A stretch of DNA of 64,000 nucleotides. Source: Tenacibaculum jejuense. Lineage in GTDB: Bacteria > Bacteroidota > Bacteroidia > Flavobacteriales > Flavobacteriaceae. The position numbers were made by a program, and so were the translations under genes. Below the pieces are notes generated by a model. The model saw only the letters and a list, made by a program, of their open reading frames with translations. It was not told the DNA's origin and did not search any database. The stretch lies in the NCBI RefSeq assembly GCF_900198195.1, contig NZ_LT899436.1, positions 2,137,001-2,201,000 of the forward strand, read 5' to 3'. Position 1 is the first letter of the stretch. Each line of letters begins with the position of its first letter. This document shows positions 52,013 to 61,840 of this stretch, piece after piece.

Positions 52013-52579
52013 ATGGCAACAACTTCAGATATTAAAAAAGGATTATGTATTAAATATAACCATGATATATTTAAAATTATTGAATTTTTACATGTAAAGC
52101 CAGGTAAAGGCCCTGCTTTTGTAAGAACTAAACTAAAAAGTGTAACTTCAGGAAAAGTAATAGATAATACTTTCTCTGCTGGACATAAAATAGAAGATGT
52201 TCGTGTTGAAACTCATAAATTTCAATATTTATACGCAGAAGGTGATGATTTACATTTCATGAATACTGAAGATTATAACCAAATTACTTTACAAAGAAAA
52301 GTAGTAGATGGTTCTGAGTTCATGAAAGAAGGAGAAGTAGTTACTATTTTAATTAATACAGAAGATAGTATGCCTTTATCTGTTGAAATGCCTTCACATG
52401 TAATATTAGAAGTAACACACACTGAGCCTGGAGTAAAAGGAAATACTGCTACAAATGCAACTAAACCTGCTACTGTAGAAACAGGTGCTCGAGTAAATGT
52501 ACCTCTATTTATCAATGAAGGTGACAAAATAAAAATTGATACAGAAAAAGGAGCGTATTCAGAAAGAATAAAAGAATAA
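52013..52579 (+). CDS. efp: Elongation factor P
   Basis: Rescues ribosomes stalled on proline stretches. Three beta-barrel domains: the KOW-like domain with the modifiable lysine in HVKPGKGPAFVRTKLK, the middle domain with the LQYLYAEGDDLHFMNTEDY-type segment, and the OB C-terminal domain ending in GDKIKIDTEKGAYSERIKE. Its 188 residues are standard. It is 10 bases after lpxA and is followed by a strong terminator. Confidence 0.96.
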   Translation: MATTSDIKKGLCIKYNHDIFKIIEFLHVKPGKGPAFVRTKLKSVTSGKVIDNTFSAGHKIEDVRVETHKFQYLYAEGDDLHFMNTEDYNQITLQRKVVDGSEFMKEGEVVTILINTEDSMPLSVEMPSHVILEVTHTEPGVKGNTATNATKPATVETGARVNVPLFINEGDKIKIDTEKGAYSERIKE

Positions 52580-52590
52580 TAAATATTTAT

Positions 52591-52615
52591 CCCGCTTTTG
52601 TAGCGGGATTTTTTT
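52591..52615 (+). terminator. Rho-independent terminator after efp
   Basis: CCCGCT (52591-52596) pairs with AGCGGG (52602-52607) over a 5-base loop, followed by a run of seven T. It is GC-rich for this genome. The start codon of the next gene lies only three bases past the T-tract. Confidence 0.88.
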
Positions 52616-52618
52616 CAT

Positions 52619-53539
52619 ATGAAATTTAATACTGTACAAACTTTAGAGCAAATAGCTTCATTATTAAATATTCCTTTTGTTGGCGATGCTAATTTTGAAG
52701 TTACTGGATTAAATGAAATTCATGTTGTTCAGCAGGGTGAAATTGTATTTGTAGATCATCCAAAGTATTATGATAAAGCTTTAACTTCTGCAGCTACTAC
52801 TATTTTAATTAACAAAAAAGTTGAATGTCCAGAAGGTAAATCACTACTTATTTCAGATGATCCTTTCAGAGATTTTAATAAACTTACAAAACATTTTAAT
52901 CCTTTTATAGCCTCAAAACAAAGTATTTCAGACTCAGCTATTATTGGTGAAGGGACGGTAATACAACCTAATGTTTTTATAGGTGAAGGTGTTGTTATTG
53001 GAAAAAACTGTATTATACATGCAAATGTTACGATTAACAATAATTGTATTATTGGAGATAATGTAAATATTTACTCGAATACAGTATTAGGTAGTAATGC
53101 TTTTTACTATAAAAAAAGACCAGAAGGTTTTGATCCATTAGTTTCTGGAGGTAGAGTAGTAATCAAAGATAATGTAGATTTAGGAGCTTCTTGTACAATT
53201 GATAGAGGGGTTACTGGAGATACAACAATAGGAGAAGGAACCAAAATCGATAACCAAGTACATGTAGGCCACGATACTGTAATAGGAGAGAAGTGTTTGA
53301 TTGCTGCTCAAACTGGTATAGCAGGTTGTACCGTAATTGGTGATAAAGTAACAATTTGGGGACAAGTAGGTGTTGTAAGTGGATTACATATTGAAAAAGG
53401 AACAGTTTTAATGGCGCAAACAGGAGTAATGAAATCCTTAAAAAAAGGAGTTTATTTCGGAACTCCACAACGAGAATATCGCCAAACTATGCGAGAAATA
53501 ATACATTTAAAAAATGAAGTTAATAAAGCAAAAAAGTAA
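52619..53539 (+). CDS. LpxD-like N-acyltransferase (second copy)
   Basis: Paralogue of lpxD, 306 residues. It keeps the N-terminal uridine-binding domain ([19 protein letters not shown]), the hexapeptide helix, the catalytic-type His in [11 protein letters not shown] and [14 protein letters not shown]. It lacks the C-terminal tail of the other copy. It may provide a different acyl length or amino-sugar substrate, or act on a surface sugar instead of lipid A. It starts just after the efp terminator, so it is likely expressed by read-through or from a promoter within efp. Such second copies are common in flavobacteria. Confidence 0.85.
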   Translation: MKFNTVQTLEQIASLLNIPFVGDANFEVTGLNEIHVVQQGEIVFVDHPKYYDKALTSAATTILINKKVECPEGKSLLISDDPFRDFNKLTKHFNPFIASKQSISDSAIIGEGTVIQPNVFIGEGVVIGKNCIIHANVTINNNCIIGDNVNIYSNTVLGSNAFYYKKRPEGFDPLVSGGRVVIKDNVDLGASCTIDRGVTGDTTIGEGTKIDNQVHVGHDTVIGEKCLIAAQTGIAGCTVIGDKVTIWGQVGVVSGLHIEKGTVLMAQTGVMKSLKKGVYFGTPQREYRQTMREIIHLKNEVNKAKK

Positions 53540-53550
53540 CGAAAATTTAA

Positions 53551-53581
53551 TTGGTTATCCTCAATTAAAAAACTATTTTTG
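53551..53581 (+). promoter_or_regulatory. Promoter of sucD
   Basis: TTGG (53551-53554), a 19-bp spacer and TATTTTTG (53574-53581) match the Bacteroidota -33/-7 consensus. The sucD ATG is at 53609. Confidence 0.7.
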
Positions 53582-53608
53582 CTAGACTTAAAAATTAAAA
53601 ATAAACCA

Positions 53609-54484
53609 ATGAGCGTTTTAGTAAATAAAGATTCAAAGATTATAGTACAAGGTTTCACAGGAAGTGAAGGTACTTTTCATGCTGGTCAAATGATCGACTA
53701 CGGAACTAATATTGTTGGAGGTGTAACTCCTGGTAAAGGAGGACAAGAGCACTTAGGTAAGCCTGTTTTTAATACTGTTGATGAAGCAGTAACTAAAGCT
53801 GGTGCAGATACTTCAATTATTTTTGTACCGCCAGCATTTGCAGCTGATGCAATTATGGAATCTGCTGAAGCAGGAATTAAAGTAATCATTTGTATCACTG
53901 AAGGTATTCCTACAGCTGATATGGTAAAGGTTAAAGCTTATATTGATGGATTAGAAGATTGTACTTTAGTTGGACCTAACTGTCCAGGTGTAATCACTCC
54001 AGATGAAGCTAAAGTTGGTATCATGCCAGGGTTTATTTTCAAAAAAGGTAAAGTAGGTATCGTTTCTAAATCAGGAACGTTAACTTATGAAGCTGCAGAC
54101 CAAGTTGTAAAGCAAGGTTACGGAATTACTACTGCTATTGGTATTGGTGGAGATCCAATTATTGGAACTACTACTAAAGAAGCTGTAGAATTATTAATGA
54201 ATGATGATGAAACTGAAGCAATCGTAATGATTGGTGAGATCGGTGGACAATTAGAAGCTGAAGCTGCTCGTTGGATTAAAGCTGATGGTAATAGAAAACC
54301 AGTTGTAGGATTTATTGCTGGACAAACAGCTCCTGCTGGTAGAACAATGGGACACGCTGGTGCTATCGTAGGTGGTGCTGATGATACTGCTCAAGCAAAA
54401 ATGAAAATCTTAGCTGAAAATGGAGTACACGTTGTGGAATCTCCTGCTAAAATTGGAGAAATGGTGGCTAAAGTTTTAGCTTAA
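53609..54484 (+). CDS. sucD: Succinate--CoA ligase, ADP/GDP-forming, alpha subunit
   Basis: TCA-cycle enzyme subunit. The CoA-binding Rossmann domain has [14 protein letters not shown], then [24 protein letters not shown] and [14 protein letters not shown]; the catalytic phosphohistidine lies in [11 protein letters not shown]. The ATG at 53609 gives the standard 291-residue protein. The beta subunit gene sucC is not in this window, so the two subunits are unlinked here, as in other flavobacteria. It has its own promoter and terminator. Confidence 0.96.
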   Translation: MSVLVNKDSKIIVQGFTGSEGTFHAGQMIDYGTNIVGGVTPGKGGQEHLGKPVFNTVDEAVTKAGADTSIIFVPPAFAADAIMESAEAGIKVIICITEGIPTADMVKVKAYIDGLEDCTLVGPNCPGVITPDEAKVGIMPGFIFKKGKVGIVSKSGTLTYEAADQVVKQGYGITTAIGIGGDPIIGTTTKEAVELLMNDDETEAIVMIGEIGGQLEAEAARWIKADGNRKPVVGFIAGQTAPAGRTMGHAGAIVGGADDTAQAKMKILAENGVHVVESPAKIGEMVAKVLA

Positions 54485-54518
54485 TCCGTTAAAATATTCT
54501 TAAAGAAATAACGTTATT

Positions 54519-54553
54519 AATCCGAATACTATATTTTAGTATTCGGATTTTTT
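54519..54553 (+). terminator. Rho-independent terminator after sucD
   Basis: A 13-bp perfect stem (54519-54531 with 54537-54549) with the 5-base loop TATTT runs into a T-tract. Confidence 0.9.
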
Positions 54554-54624
54554 AATTTATGTGCTATAAACAAAGAAAAAAAATAAAGAAAATGAAAGAA
54601 AGAGTATTTGCTAAATATTGTTTA

Positions 54625-54660
54625 TTAACACACAATAACACTAGATAACAAAAAATAACA
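54625..54660. repeat. Four 10-bp-phased TTAACA/ATAACA repeats
   Basis: TTAACA (54625-54630) and ATAACA (54635-54640, 54645-54650, 54655-54660) repeat with an exact 10-base period, one DNA turn, in the leader of the M16 peptidase gene. No gene lies in 54485-54722. It could be a regulator site or an intrinsically bent A-rich tract. Confidence 0.5.
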
Positions 54661-54722
54661 TTCTAATTTTATTCTACAAATTATTTTGTTACCATATAAT
54701 TTAATCTAATAAACAATAAGCA

Positions 54723-57704
54723 ATGAAAAAAATGAATAAACTCTTCATTGCTTCGATAGTAGCCGTTCTTTTTATTGGCTGTAAGGAAACATCTAATGAT
54801 TCCTCAAAAACTAACGAAGTAAAAGTTGAAAATCAGAAAGACAACAATGGGTTTAACTATGTAAGTTATACTAATGACCCTACCGGTTTAAGATTATATA
54901 CACTTGATAATGGTTTAAAAGTGTATTTAGCTCAGAACTTTAAAGAACCTAAAATTCAAACTTTTATACCTGTAAGAGCTGGTTCAGTCTATGATCCTTC
55001 AGATAATACTGGTTTGGCTCACTATTTAGAACATATGCTATTTAAAGGAACAAGTAAAATAGGTTCTGTAGATTTTGATAAAGAAAAAGTAGAGCTTCAA
55101 AAAATTTCAGATTTATACGAAAAGCATAAAGCTGAAAAAGATCCAAAGAAGAAATTAGAAATTTATAAAGAAATAGATAAAGTTTCTCATGAAGCTTCAA
55201 AGCTAGCTATTGCTAATGAATATGATAATATGATAAGTGGTTTGGGAGCCGAAGGAACAAATGCTTGGACATGGCATGAGGAAACGGTTTACACTAACAA
55301 AATTCCAGCTAATGAACTAGATAAATGGTTGAAGGTAGAAAGTGAACGTTTTAGTGAATTAGTTTTACGTCTTTTTCATACGGAATTAGAAGCTGTTTAT
55401 GAAGAATATAACATATCTCAAGATAGTGACTTTAGAAGGTCTAGCTTTACTTTAATGGATGCTTTATTTCCTAATCATCCTTACGGGCAGCAACCTACGA
55501 TTGGAGTTTCAGATCATCTAAAGAATCCTTCTATGGAAGCAATTCATGCTTACTTTAATAAGTATTATGTGCCTAATAATATGGCTGTTATTTTAGTTGG
55601 AGATTTACAGTTTGAAGAAACGATTCAAAAAGTTAATGCCGCTTTTGGAGGTATGAAATCTAAAGAAGTTACCTATCCTGAACGACCACAAGAAATAGCA
55701 ATTGAAAAACCTATAATAAAAGAGGTAACAGGACCAGAAACAGCCAGAACTAACATCGCTTTTAGAAGTAAAGGAATTGGTTCTAAAGATGAAAAATATT
55801 TAACTGTAATAGATTATATATTAAGTAATAGTACAGCTGGTTTAATAGATTTAAATTTAAATCAAAAACAAAAAGTTCAAAGTGCGGGTTGTTACACTGA
55901 ATTTATGAATGACTATGGTCTACATCAATTTTATGTTACACCAAAGAATAATCAAACTTTAGAAGAAGCTACAGAACTAGTTTTAGGAGAAATAGAAAGA
56001 ATTAAAAAGGGAGAATTCGAAGATTGGATTATTGATGCAGTAGTAAAAAACTTTGAATTAAATCAAGTTCGTCAAAACTTAGATGCTTCTTCGGTTGCTT
56101 ACCAATATGTTTCAGCTTTTGTTCATTTTCAAGATTGGGGTGATAAAGTTAGATTCTTAAACGAATTAAAGCAGATTAAAAAAGAAGATTTAGTTGCTTT
56201 TGCAAACGACTTTTATAAAGAAAATTATGTAATTGTTCATAAGAGACAAGGTAAAGTAGATAATTTAGTTAAAGTTCCTAAACCAAAAATTACTCCCAAT
56301 AAATTAAATAGAGAAAAAGTATCAGATTTTGTTACATCAGTAAATACTATGAAATCTGAAGATTTATCTCCAAAATATATAGATTACAAAAGCGAAATTC
56401 AAAAGAGTAAAATTTCTAATGGTTTAGAAATAGAATACATCAAAAATACTGATAATGATCTAGCTGAATTAGATATCATTTTTGATATGGGTAAAGATCA
56501 CAATAAAAAATTACCAATTGCAGTTGGTTATTTAGAGTATTTAGGAACTGAGAAATATTCTCCTGAAGATCTTAAAAAAGAGTTTTATAAGCTAGGAATT
56601 AACTATGGAGTTAGTGCAGGAGCAGAGCGTTCTTACGTTTATTTATCTGGTCTAAGAGAAAATTTAGATAAAGGTTTAGCTTTATTAGAAGATTTATGGA
56701 ATAATGCAAAAGCAGATAAAGAAACGTATAAAAAATATATAGATAAACTAGCGAAACAACGTAATGATAATAAGTTGAGTAAAGGACAAATTATGTGGAG
56801 TGGTTTATGGAATTATGGCCAATATGGAGAAAATTCTCGTTTGAGAGACATATATACTATAGAAGAATTAAATAGTTTTAATCCTGAAGAGTTAGTTTCA
56901 TTAGTTAAAGAATTAAAGAATTATAAGCATAGAGTTTTTTATTATGGTAAAGATTTAAATCAAGCAAAATCCGCTTTAGAAAATAACCATTCAATTGTAG
57001 AAAAGTTAAAAGATTATCCAGAAAAAAAATCATACGAATATGCTAAAACTGGAGATAATGTGTATTTCGTAAACTATGATATGGTACAAGCAGAAATGTT
57101 ATTTTTAGCAAAAGGAGAGGAGTTCGATCCACAGAAAATGGCTGTTTCTACACTTTTTAATACTTATTTTGGTAGTGGATTATCATCTATAGTATTTCAA
57201 GAAATAAGAGAATCTAAATCACTGGCATATTCAGCTTTTTCTTCTTATAGTAATGCTTCAGAAAAAGGAAAGCCTAATTATGTTTATGCTTACATCGGAA
57301 CTCAAGCAAATAAATTACCAGATGCTGTTGATGCTATGATGAATTTAATGAATAATATGCCTGAAGCTGAAAAACAATTTAATGCTGCTAAAAATGCTGC
57401 TTTAAAAAAGATTGCTGCTCAGAGAATTAACGATACCAGAATTTTCTGGACATATGAGTCATTAAAAAAGAGAGGATTTACAAATGATAATAGAGAAGAA
57501 GTTTATAATGCTATCAAGAATTTAACTATGAAAGATCTTAAAGACTTTTTTGATAATAATATTAAAGGACAAGATTATAATATTATGGTTTTAGCCAACA
57601 AAAAGGATATTGATTTTAAATCGTTGTCAAAATTAGGTAAAGTAAAAGAATTAGATGTTGATCATTTATTTAATTATGAAAAGGCTAAAAAGGTAAAACT
57701 TTAA
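54723..57704 (+). CDS. M16 family zinc metallopeptidase, lipoprotein
   Basis: Protein of 993 residues. Lipobox VLFIGCKE (Cys20), so it is anchored in the envelope. The first M16 unit has the inverted zinc motif H100-x2-E-H in GLAHYLEHMLFKG, with the third ligand glutamate in ELEAVYEEYNIS after a helical insertion (about 118-160) not seen in short members. A second, inactive-type M16 unit follows (from about 560). The four-domain single-chain form matches pitrilysin/insulysin-like peptidases. It probably degrades peptides in the periplasm or at the surface. Confidence 0.92.
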   Translation: MKKMNKLFIASIVAVLFIGCKETSNDSSKTNEVKVENQKDNNGFNYVSYTNDPTGLRLYTLDNGLKVYLAQNFKEPKIQTFIPVRAGSVYDPSDNTGLAHYLEHMLFKGTSKIGSVDFDKEKVELQKISDLYEKHKAEKDPKKKLEIYKEIDKVSHEASKLAIANEYDNMISGLGAEGTNAWTWHEETVYTNKIPANELDKWLKVESERFSELVLRLFHTELEAVYEEYNISQDSDFRRSSFTLMDALFPNHPYGQQPTIGVSDHLKNPSMEAIHAYFNKYYVPNNMAVILVGDLQFEETIQKVNAAFGGMKSKEVTYPERPQEIAIEKPIIKEVTGPETARTNIAFRSKGIGSKDEKYLTVIDYILSNSTAGLIDLNLNQKQKVQSAGCYTEFMNDYGLHQFYVTPKNNQTLEEATELVLGEIERIKKGEFEDWIIDAVVKNFELNQVRQNLDASSVAYQYVSAFVHFQDWGDKVRFLNELKQIKKEDLVAFANDFYKENYVIVHKRQGKVDNLVKVPKPKITPNKLNREKVSDFVTSVNTMKSEDLSPKYIDYKSEIQKSKISNGLEIEYIKNTDNDLAELDIIFDMGKDHNKKLPIAVGYLEYLGTEKYSPEDLKKEFYKLGINYGVSAGAERSYVYLSGLRENLDKGLALLEDLWNNAKADKETYKKYIDKLAKQRNDNKLSKGQIMWSGLWNYGQYGENSRLRDIYTIEELNSFNPEELVSLVKELKNYKHRVFYYGKDLNQAKSALENNHSIVEKLKDYPEKKSYEYAKTGDNVYFVNYDMVQAEMLFLAKGEEFDPQKMAVSTLFNTYFGSGLSSIVFQEIRESKSLAYSAFSSYSNASEKGKPNYVYAYIGTQANKLPDAVDAMMNLMNNMPEAEKQFNAAKNAALKKIAAQRINDTRIFWTYESLKKRGFTNDNREEVYNAIKNLTMKDLKDFFDNNIKGQDYNIMVLANKKDIDFKSLSKLGKVKELDVDHLFNYEKAKKVKL

Positions 57705-57735
57705 AAATCAGTAATTAAAATATTAATTAAATATC

Positions 57736-57763
57736 AAGGCACTCTTTATTGAGTGCTTTTTTT
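57736..57763 (+). terminator. Rho-independent terminator after the M16 peptidase
   Basis: GCACTC (57739-57744) pairs with GAGTGC (57751-57756), extended by three further pairs with the T-tract 57757-57763. Confidence 0.82.
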
Positions 57764-57783
57764 ATTCGTATGACTAAATCATT

Positions 57784-57791
57784 TATATTTG
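57784..57791 (+). promoter_or_regulatory. -7 element upstream of fabG
   Basis: TATATTTG is an exact TAnnTTTG match 20 bp before the fabG ATG and just after the M16 terminator; no good -33 box is visible. Confidence 0.5.
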
Positions 57792-57811
57792 ATGCTTTAA
57801 AATTCGACCAA

Positions 57812-58558
57812 ATGAAACTTTTAGAAAATAAAACAGCAATAGTTACTGGTGCTACCAGAGGAATTGGTAGAGGAATAGCTTTAGAATTTGCTAAACAAGG
57901 AGCAAATGTTGCTTTCACATTTAATTCTTCTGTAGATGCTGCAACATCATTAGAAAATGAATTAAAAGAATTAGGCGTAAATGCTAAAGGATATCAATCT
58001 AATGCAGCAGAATTTGATGCAGCACAAGAGTTAGCAAAAAATGTATTAGAAGAGTTTGGTAGTATCGATGTGTTAGTAAATAATGCTGGTATTACAAAAG
58101 ATAATTTATTAATGCGTATTTCTGAAGATGATTTTGATAAAGTTATTGAAGTAAATCTAAAATCTGTATTCAATTTAACGAAAGCAGTAATTCGCCCTAT
58201 GATGAAACAAAGAAAAGGTTCTATCATTAATATGAGTTCTGTAGTTGGATTAAAAGGAAATGCAGGACAAGCAAATTATGCTGCTTCTAAAGCCGGTATT
58301 TTAGGTTTTTCAAAATCTGTAGCTTTGGAGTTAGGTTCAAGAAATATTCGTAGCAACGTTGTAGCTCCTGGGTTTATAGAAACTGAAATGACTGCAAAGT
58401 TAGATGAAAAAGTAGTTGAAGGTTGGAGAAATGAAATTCCATTAAAAAGAGGTGGTTCTCCAAAAGATATTGCTGATGCTTGTGTATTTTTAGCTTCTGA
58501 TATGAGTGCTTATATTACAGGTCAGACTTTATCGGTAGATGGAGGAATGCTTACTTAG
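57812..58558 (+). CDS. fabG: 3-oxoacyl-[acyl-carrier-protein] reductase
   Basis: NADPH-dependent reductase of fatty-acid elongation, SDR family. The cofactor loop is TGATRGIGRG, then NNAGIT and the catalytic S-Y-K set in NMSSVVGLKGNAGQANYAASKAG; the C-terminus ends TGQTLSVDGGMLT. The ATG at 57812 gives 248 residues, the normal length; upstream in-frame codons pass through the terminator and promoter element and are rejected. It is monocistronic. Confidence 0.95.
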   Translation: MKLLENKTAIVTGATRGIGRGIALEFAKQGANVAFTFNSSVDAATSLENELKELGVNAKGYQSNAAEFDAAQELAKNVLEEFGSIDVLVNNAGITKDNLLMRISEDDFDKVIEVNLKSVFNLTKAVIRPMMKQRKGSIINMSSVVGLKGNAGQANYAASKAGILGFSKSVALELGSRNIRSNVVAPGFIETEMTAKLDEKVVEGWRNEIPLKRGGSPKDIADACVFLASDMSAYITGQTLSVDGGMLT

Positions 58559-58581
58559 AAAGTAAAAAACTAATCATAAAT

Positions 58582-58618
58582 AAAAAGCTGTCAATTTAAT
58601 TTTTGACAGTTTTTTTTA
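58582..58618. terminator. Bidirectional terminator between fabG and the TonB receptor
   Basis: CTGTCAA (58588-58594) pairs with TTGACAG (58603-58609) over an 8-base loop, extended by A-T pairs and flanked by A and T runs on the two sides. It serves both convergent genes. Confidence 0.82.
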
Positions 58619-58620
58619 TT

Positions 58621-60906
58621 TTAAAACTGTATTCTAAAACTAAAATTAGGAGTAAAACCAAGAGAAACATTATCTATTTTAGATATTGTACCATCATCGA
58701 CATCATAATACGTGTTTAATATATTTTGTTTATCTAAAATATTCCAGACAGAAACACCTGCCGTAGCTTTCGATTTTCCTATTTTAAAATTATAATTTAA
58801 AGATGCATCTAAACGTAGATAACTATTTAATCTACTACTATTTGGAGGGTCATAATTAATACTGTTCCCTGTAGAACTAACACCATTAGGAGTTGTAAAT
58901 GGTCTTCCAGAATGCCAATTAAATCCTAAAGCAAAATCAAAATTTTTATATGTGTAAGTTCCATCTAAGCTAACTACATTACGTATATCTACATTATTAG
59001 GAAAACTTTTGGCATTATTTAAATTCTCAAAGATATAATCGTTTTTTGTATAACTATAACTCAACCAGGTTTTCACATTTTTAAACTTTTTATGAATCAA
59101 TAAGTCTATTCCTTTTACTTCATAATCACCAATGTCATTAATCAATTGAAATTGATTTTGAAAACCTTGACTTCTACTACTAATATTATTTACTTTTTTG
59201 TAGTAAGTCTCAGTACTTATCAACCAATTATCCTTTTCAAAAAATACTCCTATACCATACTGTTGACTGGTAATTATAGGTGTGCTTTCATTAGCTAAAA
59301 CCCATCTTCTTTTCTCAATTCCTAAGAAATCATTTTGTAAATCAATAATTTGAGATGTTCCTTGACTTTTAAAATCAGTAGTAAATTCAAATTTAAAGTT
59401 TTCATGAAACTTATAATTTAAAGCAAGTCTTGGCTCAAAAGAAAAGCGTTTAAATTTTTCGAAATAATTAATTCGTAAACCTCCTTTTATGTAAAAGTTA
59501 TCTGAGGAATAATTTAATTGGCTATATATAGAATGTGTAATGAGTACTTGTTTAATGAATCTTCTGAAAAAAGGATCATCAACTTTTTCTAAGTTACTTA
59601 TAGCAATCTGAGAAAAATGATATCCATTAGACCATGTTGTATTTGGGGAAATAATTAACTCAGTATCGAACTTATATCCATTATCTTGAATTTCATTTTC
59701 TTGAGTTAAACTTTGCTGATTCACAATATTAGCATTAATAGAAAATAAATTATAAGAAGTAAAAAATGCTTGTGCTGTAAACTTAAAGCGATCACTCCAA
59801 TTACCAATGTATGTTATACCAGAACTTATATTACTTTGATTTAATTCACTCATTAATTCTTCATCTCTATCAGGATTCGTAAGAGTTTCATTGTATGTTA
59901 AATCATTTTCTATGTTTAAAAGCACAAATCTTAATTGGTGCTTATCTTCAATATCCCATATTAATTTTCCATAAAAGTCATGAAATTTGAAGTTTTCATC
60001 TTTTATTATAGTACTATTGTTATCTGAAATAGATTGTAAATCAGAATTTTGAAAAGCTCTTTTAAAGTACTGATCAAAAGTTGGAGTATTTAAAAAATCA
60101 GTAGTAGATCTTCTTGCTGCTATTTGTAATTCAATATTTTTCTTTAAGGGAATTGTACTTAATATATCTAAGTTTAATAAATTCATTCCTAAACCTAATT
60201 CAAATTTATTTGTAATTTGATTAGGCAATTTCATATCAATAATACTAGAAATACTTTCACCATATTTAGCGCTACTACCTGACTTTGATAATGTAATATT
60301 GTATTTTAAATGTGGATTAAAAGCTGAGATTAATCCAAAAAAATGACCAGATTGATACATTCTTATTCCATCAAAAAGGATTAAATTTTGATCGTGAGTT
60401 CCTCCTCGAATATTGAGATTAGATATAGATTCATCTACACTAACTACTCCAGGTAAGGCATTAATTGCTTGTAAAACGTCTGGCTCTATTAAACCTGGTA
60501 AAACCCCTAATTTATTGGTTTTTAAACTAATAGATCCATCATTGTTCTTTGATATACCAGAAGTTAAATATCCTTGTACAGAAATCTCATCTAAGTTCTC
60601 AAACAAGATATTTTCAGAATTTTTGTTTTTTATTATAATAAATCTTTCATTCAGTATTTTAAACTCAAGATTAGTTTTCTCTTCTAAATAACTAATAGTT
60701 TGTTCTAAGGTCTTAGGAAATTTTAAAGTTTTTAAAGAAATATCTTGAATAGTTTTATCAGCATAAGAAAAACTAATATTGAATTTTTTCTCTAGACTTT
60801 TTAAAATTTTCGCAAGTGGAGTTACATTTTCATTTTGTGCAAAAGAAATGAATATGTTTACATTAAAAATAAATAAAACAAAAAAAAACTTATTGAGGAT
60901 TTTCAC
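58621..60906 (-). CDS. TonB-dependent receptor with N-terminal STN signalling domain
   Basis: Outer-membrane receptor of 761 residues. A signal peptide (ending FISFAQ) is followed by a secretin/TonB STN domain (about 30-95) that contacts the FecR anti-sigma, a plug domain (ALPGVVSVDESISNLNIRGG, LFDGIRMYQ) and a 22-strand barrel ending in SFRIQF. It lacks the carboxypeptidase-like domain common in SusC proteins. The start overlaps the fecR-type gene by 17 bases. A trans-envelope signalling role as in the FecA system is inferred; the ligand is unknown and no SusD is present. Confidence 0.92.
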   Translation of the reverse strand: MKILNKFFFVLFIFNVNIFISFAQNENVTPLAKILKSLEKKFNISFSYADKTIQDISLKTLKFPKTLEQTISYLEEKTNLEFKILNERFIIIKNKNSENILFENLDEISVQGYLTSGISKNNDGSISLKTNKLGVLPGLIEPDVLQAINALPGVVSVDESISNLNIRGGTHDQNLILFDGIRMYQSGHFFGLISAFNPHLKYNITLSKSGSSAKYGESISSIIDMKLPNQITNKFELGLGMNLLNLDILSTIPLKKNIELQIAARRSTTDFLNTPTFDQYFKRAFQNSDLQSISDNNSTIIKDENFKFHDFYGKLIWDIEDKHQLRFVLLNIENDLTYNETLTNPDRDEELMSELNQSNISSGITYIGNWSDRFKFTAQAFFTSYNLFSINANIVNQQSLTQENEIQDNGYKFDTELIISPNTTWSNGYHFSQIAISNLEKVDDPFFRRFIKQVLITHSIYSQLNYSSDNFYIKGGLRINYFEKFKRFSFEPRLALNYKFHENFKFEFTTDFKSQGTSQIIDLQNDFLGIEKRRWVLANESTPIITSQQYGIGVFFEKDNWLISTETYYKKVNNISSRSQGFQNQFQLINDIGDYEVKGIDLLIHKKFKNVKTWLSYSYTKNDYIFENLNNAKSFPNNVDIRNVVSLDGTYTYKNFDFALGFNWHSGRPFTTPNGVSSTGNSINYDPPNSSRLNSYLRLDASLNYNFKIGKSKATAGVSVWNILDKQNILNTYYDVDDGTISKIDNVSLGFTPNFSFRIQF

Positions 60907-61786
60907 TTTTCAAAATAATTTCATCTCCTCGTATTGAGTAACTTAAATCTAAAGGTAAAGTTATTGAATTTAAAGCTAAATTTAGGTCTTTGTGATTAAA
61001 TTTACCAGTAAATAATTGTTGAGTATTGATATTATTTATTTTGAAATTGACATTATATTGTCTTTCGAATTCTTTTATAACTTCTATGAAAGGTTCACTT
61101 GAAAATTCACTTTCATTTTTCATCCAAGATGGTAGAGTTTGCTTAGTATTTTGTTTATTAAGTAAACCCGATTTGAAAGAGTCACCAGGAGATAATTTTG
61201 CTGATGTTCCATTAAAGTCCACACTTACAGATCCTTCATAACAAATTACTTGAAAAGTATTGTTTCTTACTTTTACATTAAACTCAGTTCCAAGAACAGA
61301 AATAATACCTTGATCTGTAATTACTTTGAAAGTTGATCCTTTAGCTACCTTAAAAAAAGCTTCGCCTTTCAGTTTTACTTCTCTATTATTTTTCCAACTT
61401 TTTCTGTTGAAATCTATAGAACTAACAGCGTTTAATTCAACAACTGATGCATCAGGTAAAGTAGTGGTGGTTTTATCAGCATATCCAGTACTAATTGTGG
61501 TGTTATTTTCGTTAAATAAAAAATAATAAGTACCAAAAGCTACTACAAAAATTGCTGCTATTTTAGTAAATACATTAATAAAATTAAACTTTTTGGTTTT
61601 TTTATCACTTGTAATTACAGATTGTAAAACCTTATTTTGATCAATATCTTCTGTAGACTTAAATTGTTTAAGACTATTAGAAATTCTAATCAATTCATCA
61701 TAATCTTCAAGAGCTTTAAAATTTTCAAACTCCTCAGGGGTAAGACTATGATCTAACCATTTTTTTATTAAGTCAGTTTTTTCCAT
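60890..61786 (-). CDS. FecR-family anti-sigma factor
   Basis: Protein of 298 residues. An N-terminal cytoplasmic anti-sigma region (IKKWLDHSLTPEEFENF), one membrane helix (about 70-88) and the periplasmic FecR domain with LPDASVVELNAVSSIDF, VKLKGEAFFKVAKG, VLGTEFNVKV and VCYEGSVSV-type strands, then a C-terminal STN-like segment (QQLFTGKFNHKDLNLALNSI). It sits between the sigma gene and the receptor in the standard sigma-FecR-TonB order. Confidence 0.93.
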   Translation of the reverse strand: MEKTDLIKKWLDHSLTPEEFENFKALEDYDELIRISNSLKQFKSTEDIDQNKVLQSVITSDKKTKKFNFINVFTKIAAIFVVAFGTYYFLFNENNTTISTGYADKTTTTLPDASVVELNAVSSIDFNRKSWKNNREVKLKGEAFFKVAKGSTFKVITDQGIISVLGTEFNVKVRNNTFQVICYEGSVSVDFNGTSAKLSPGDSFKSGLLNKQNTKQTLPSWMKNESEFSSEPFIEVIKEFERQYNVNFKINNINTQQLFTGKFNHKDLNLALNSITLPLDLSYSIRGDEIILKSENPQ

Positions 61787-61840
61787 ATGTTATCTACACT
61801 AGTATAACAAGTAGGAAGTAAAAATTCCTACCCATAAAAA

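Noticed and set aside
54559..54648. Open frame of 29 basic codons in the sucD/M16 gap
   Set aside because: It is short, starts at the end of the terminator T-tract, is AT-composition driven and runs into the phased repeats; no sign of a real peptide.
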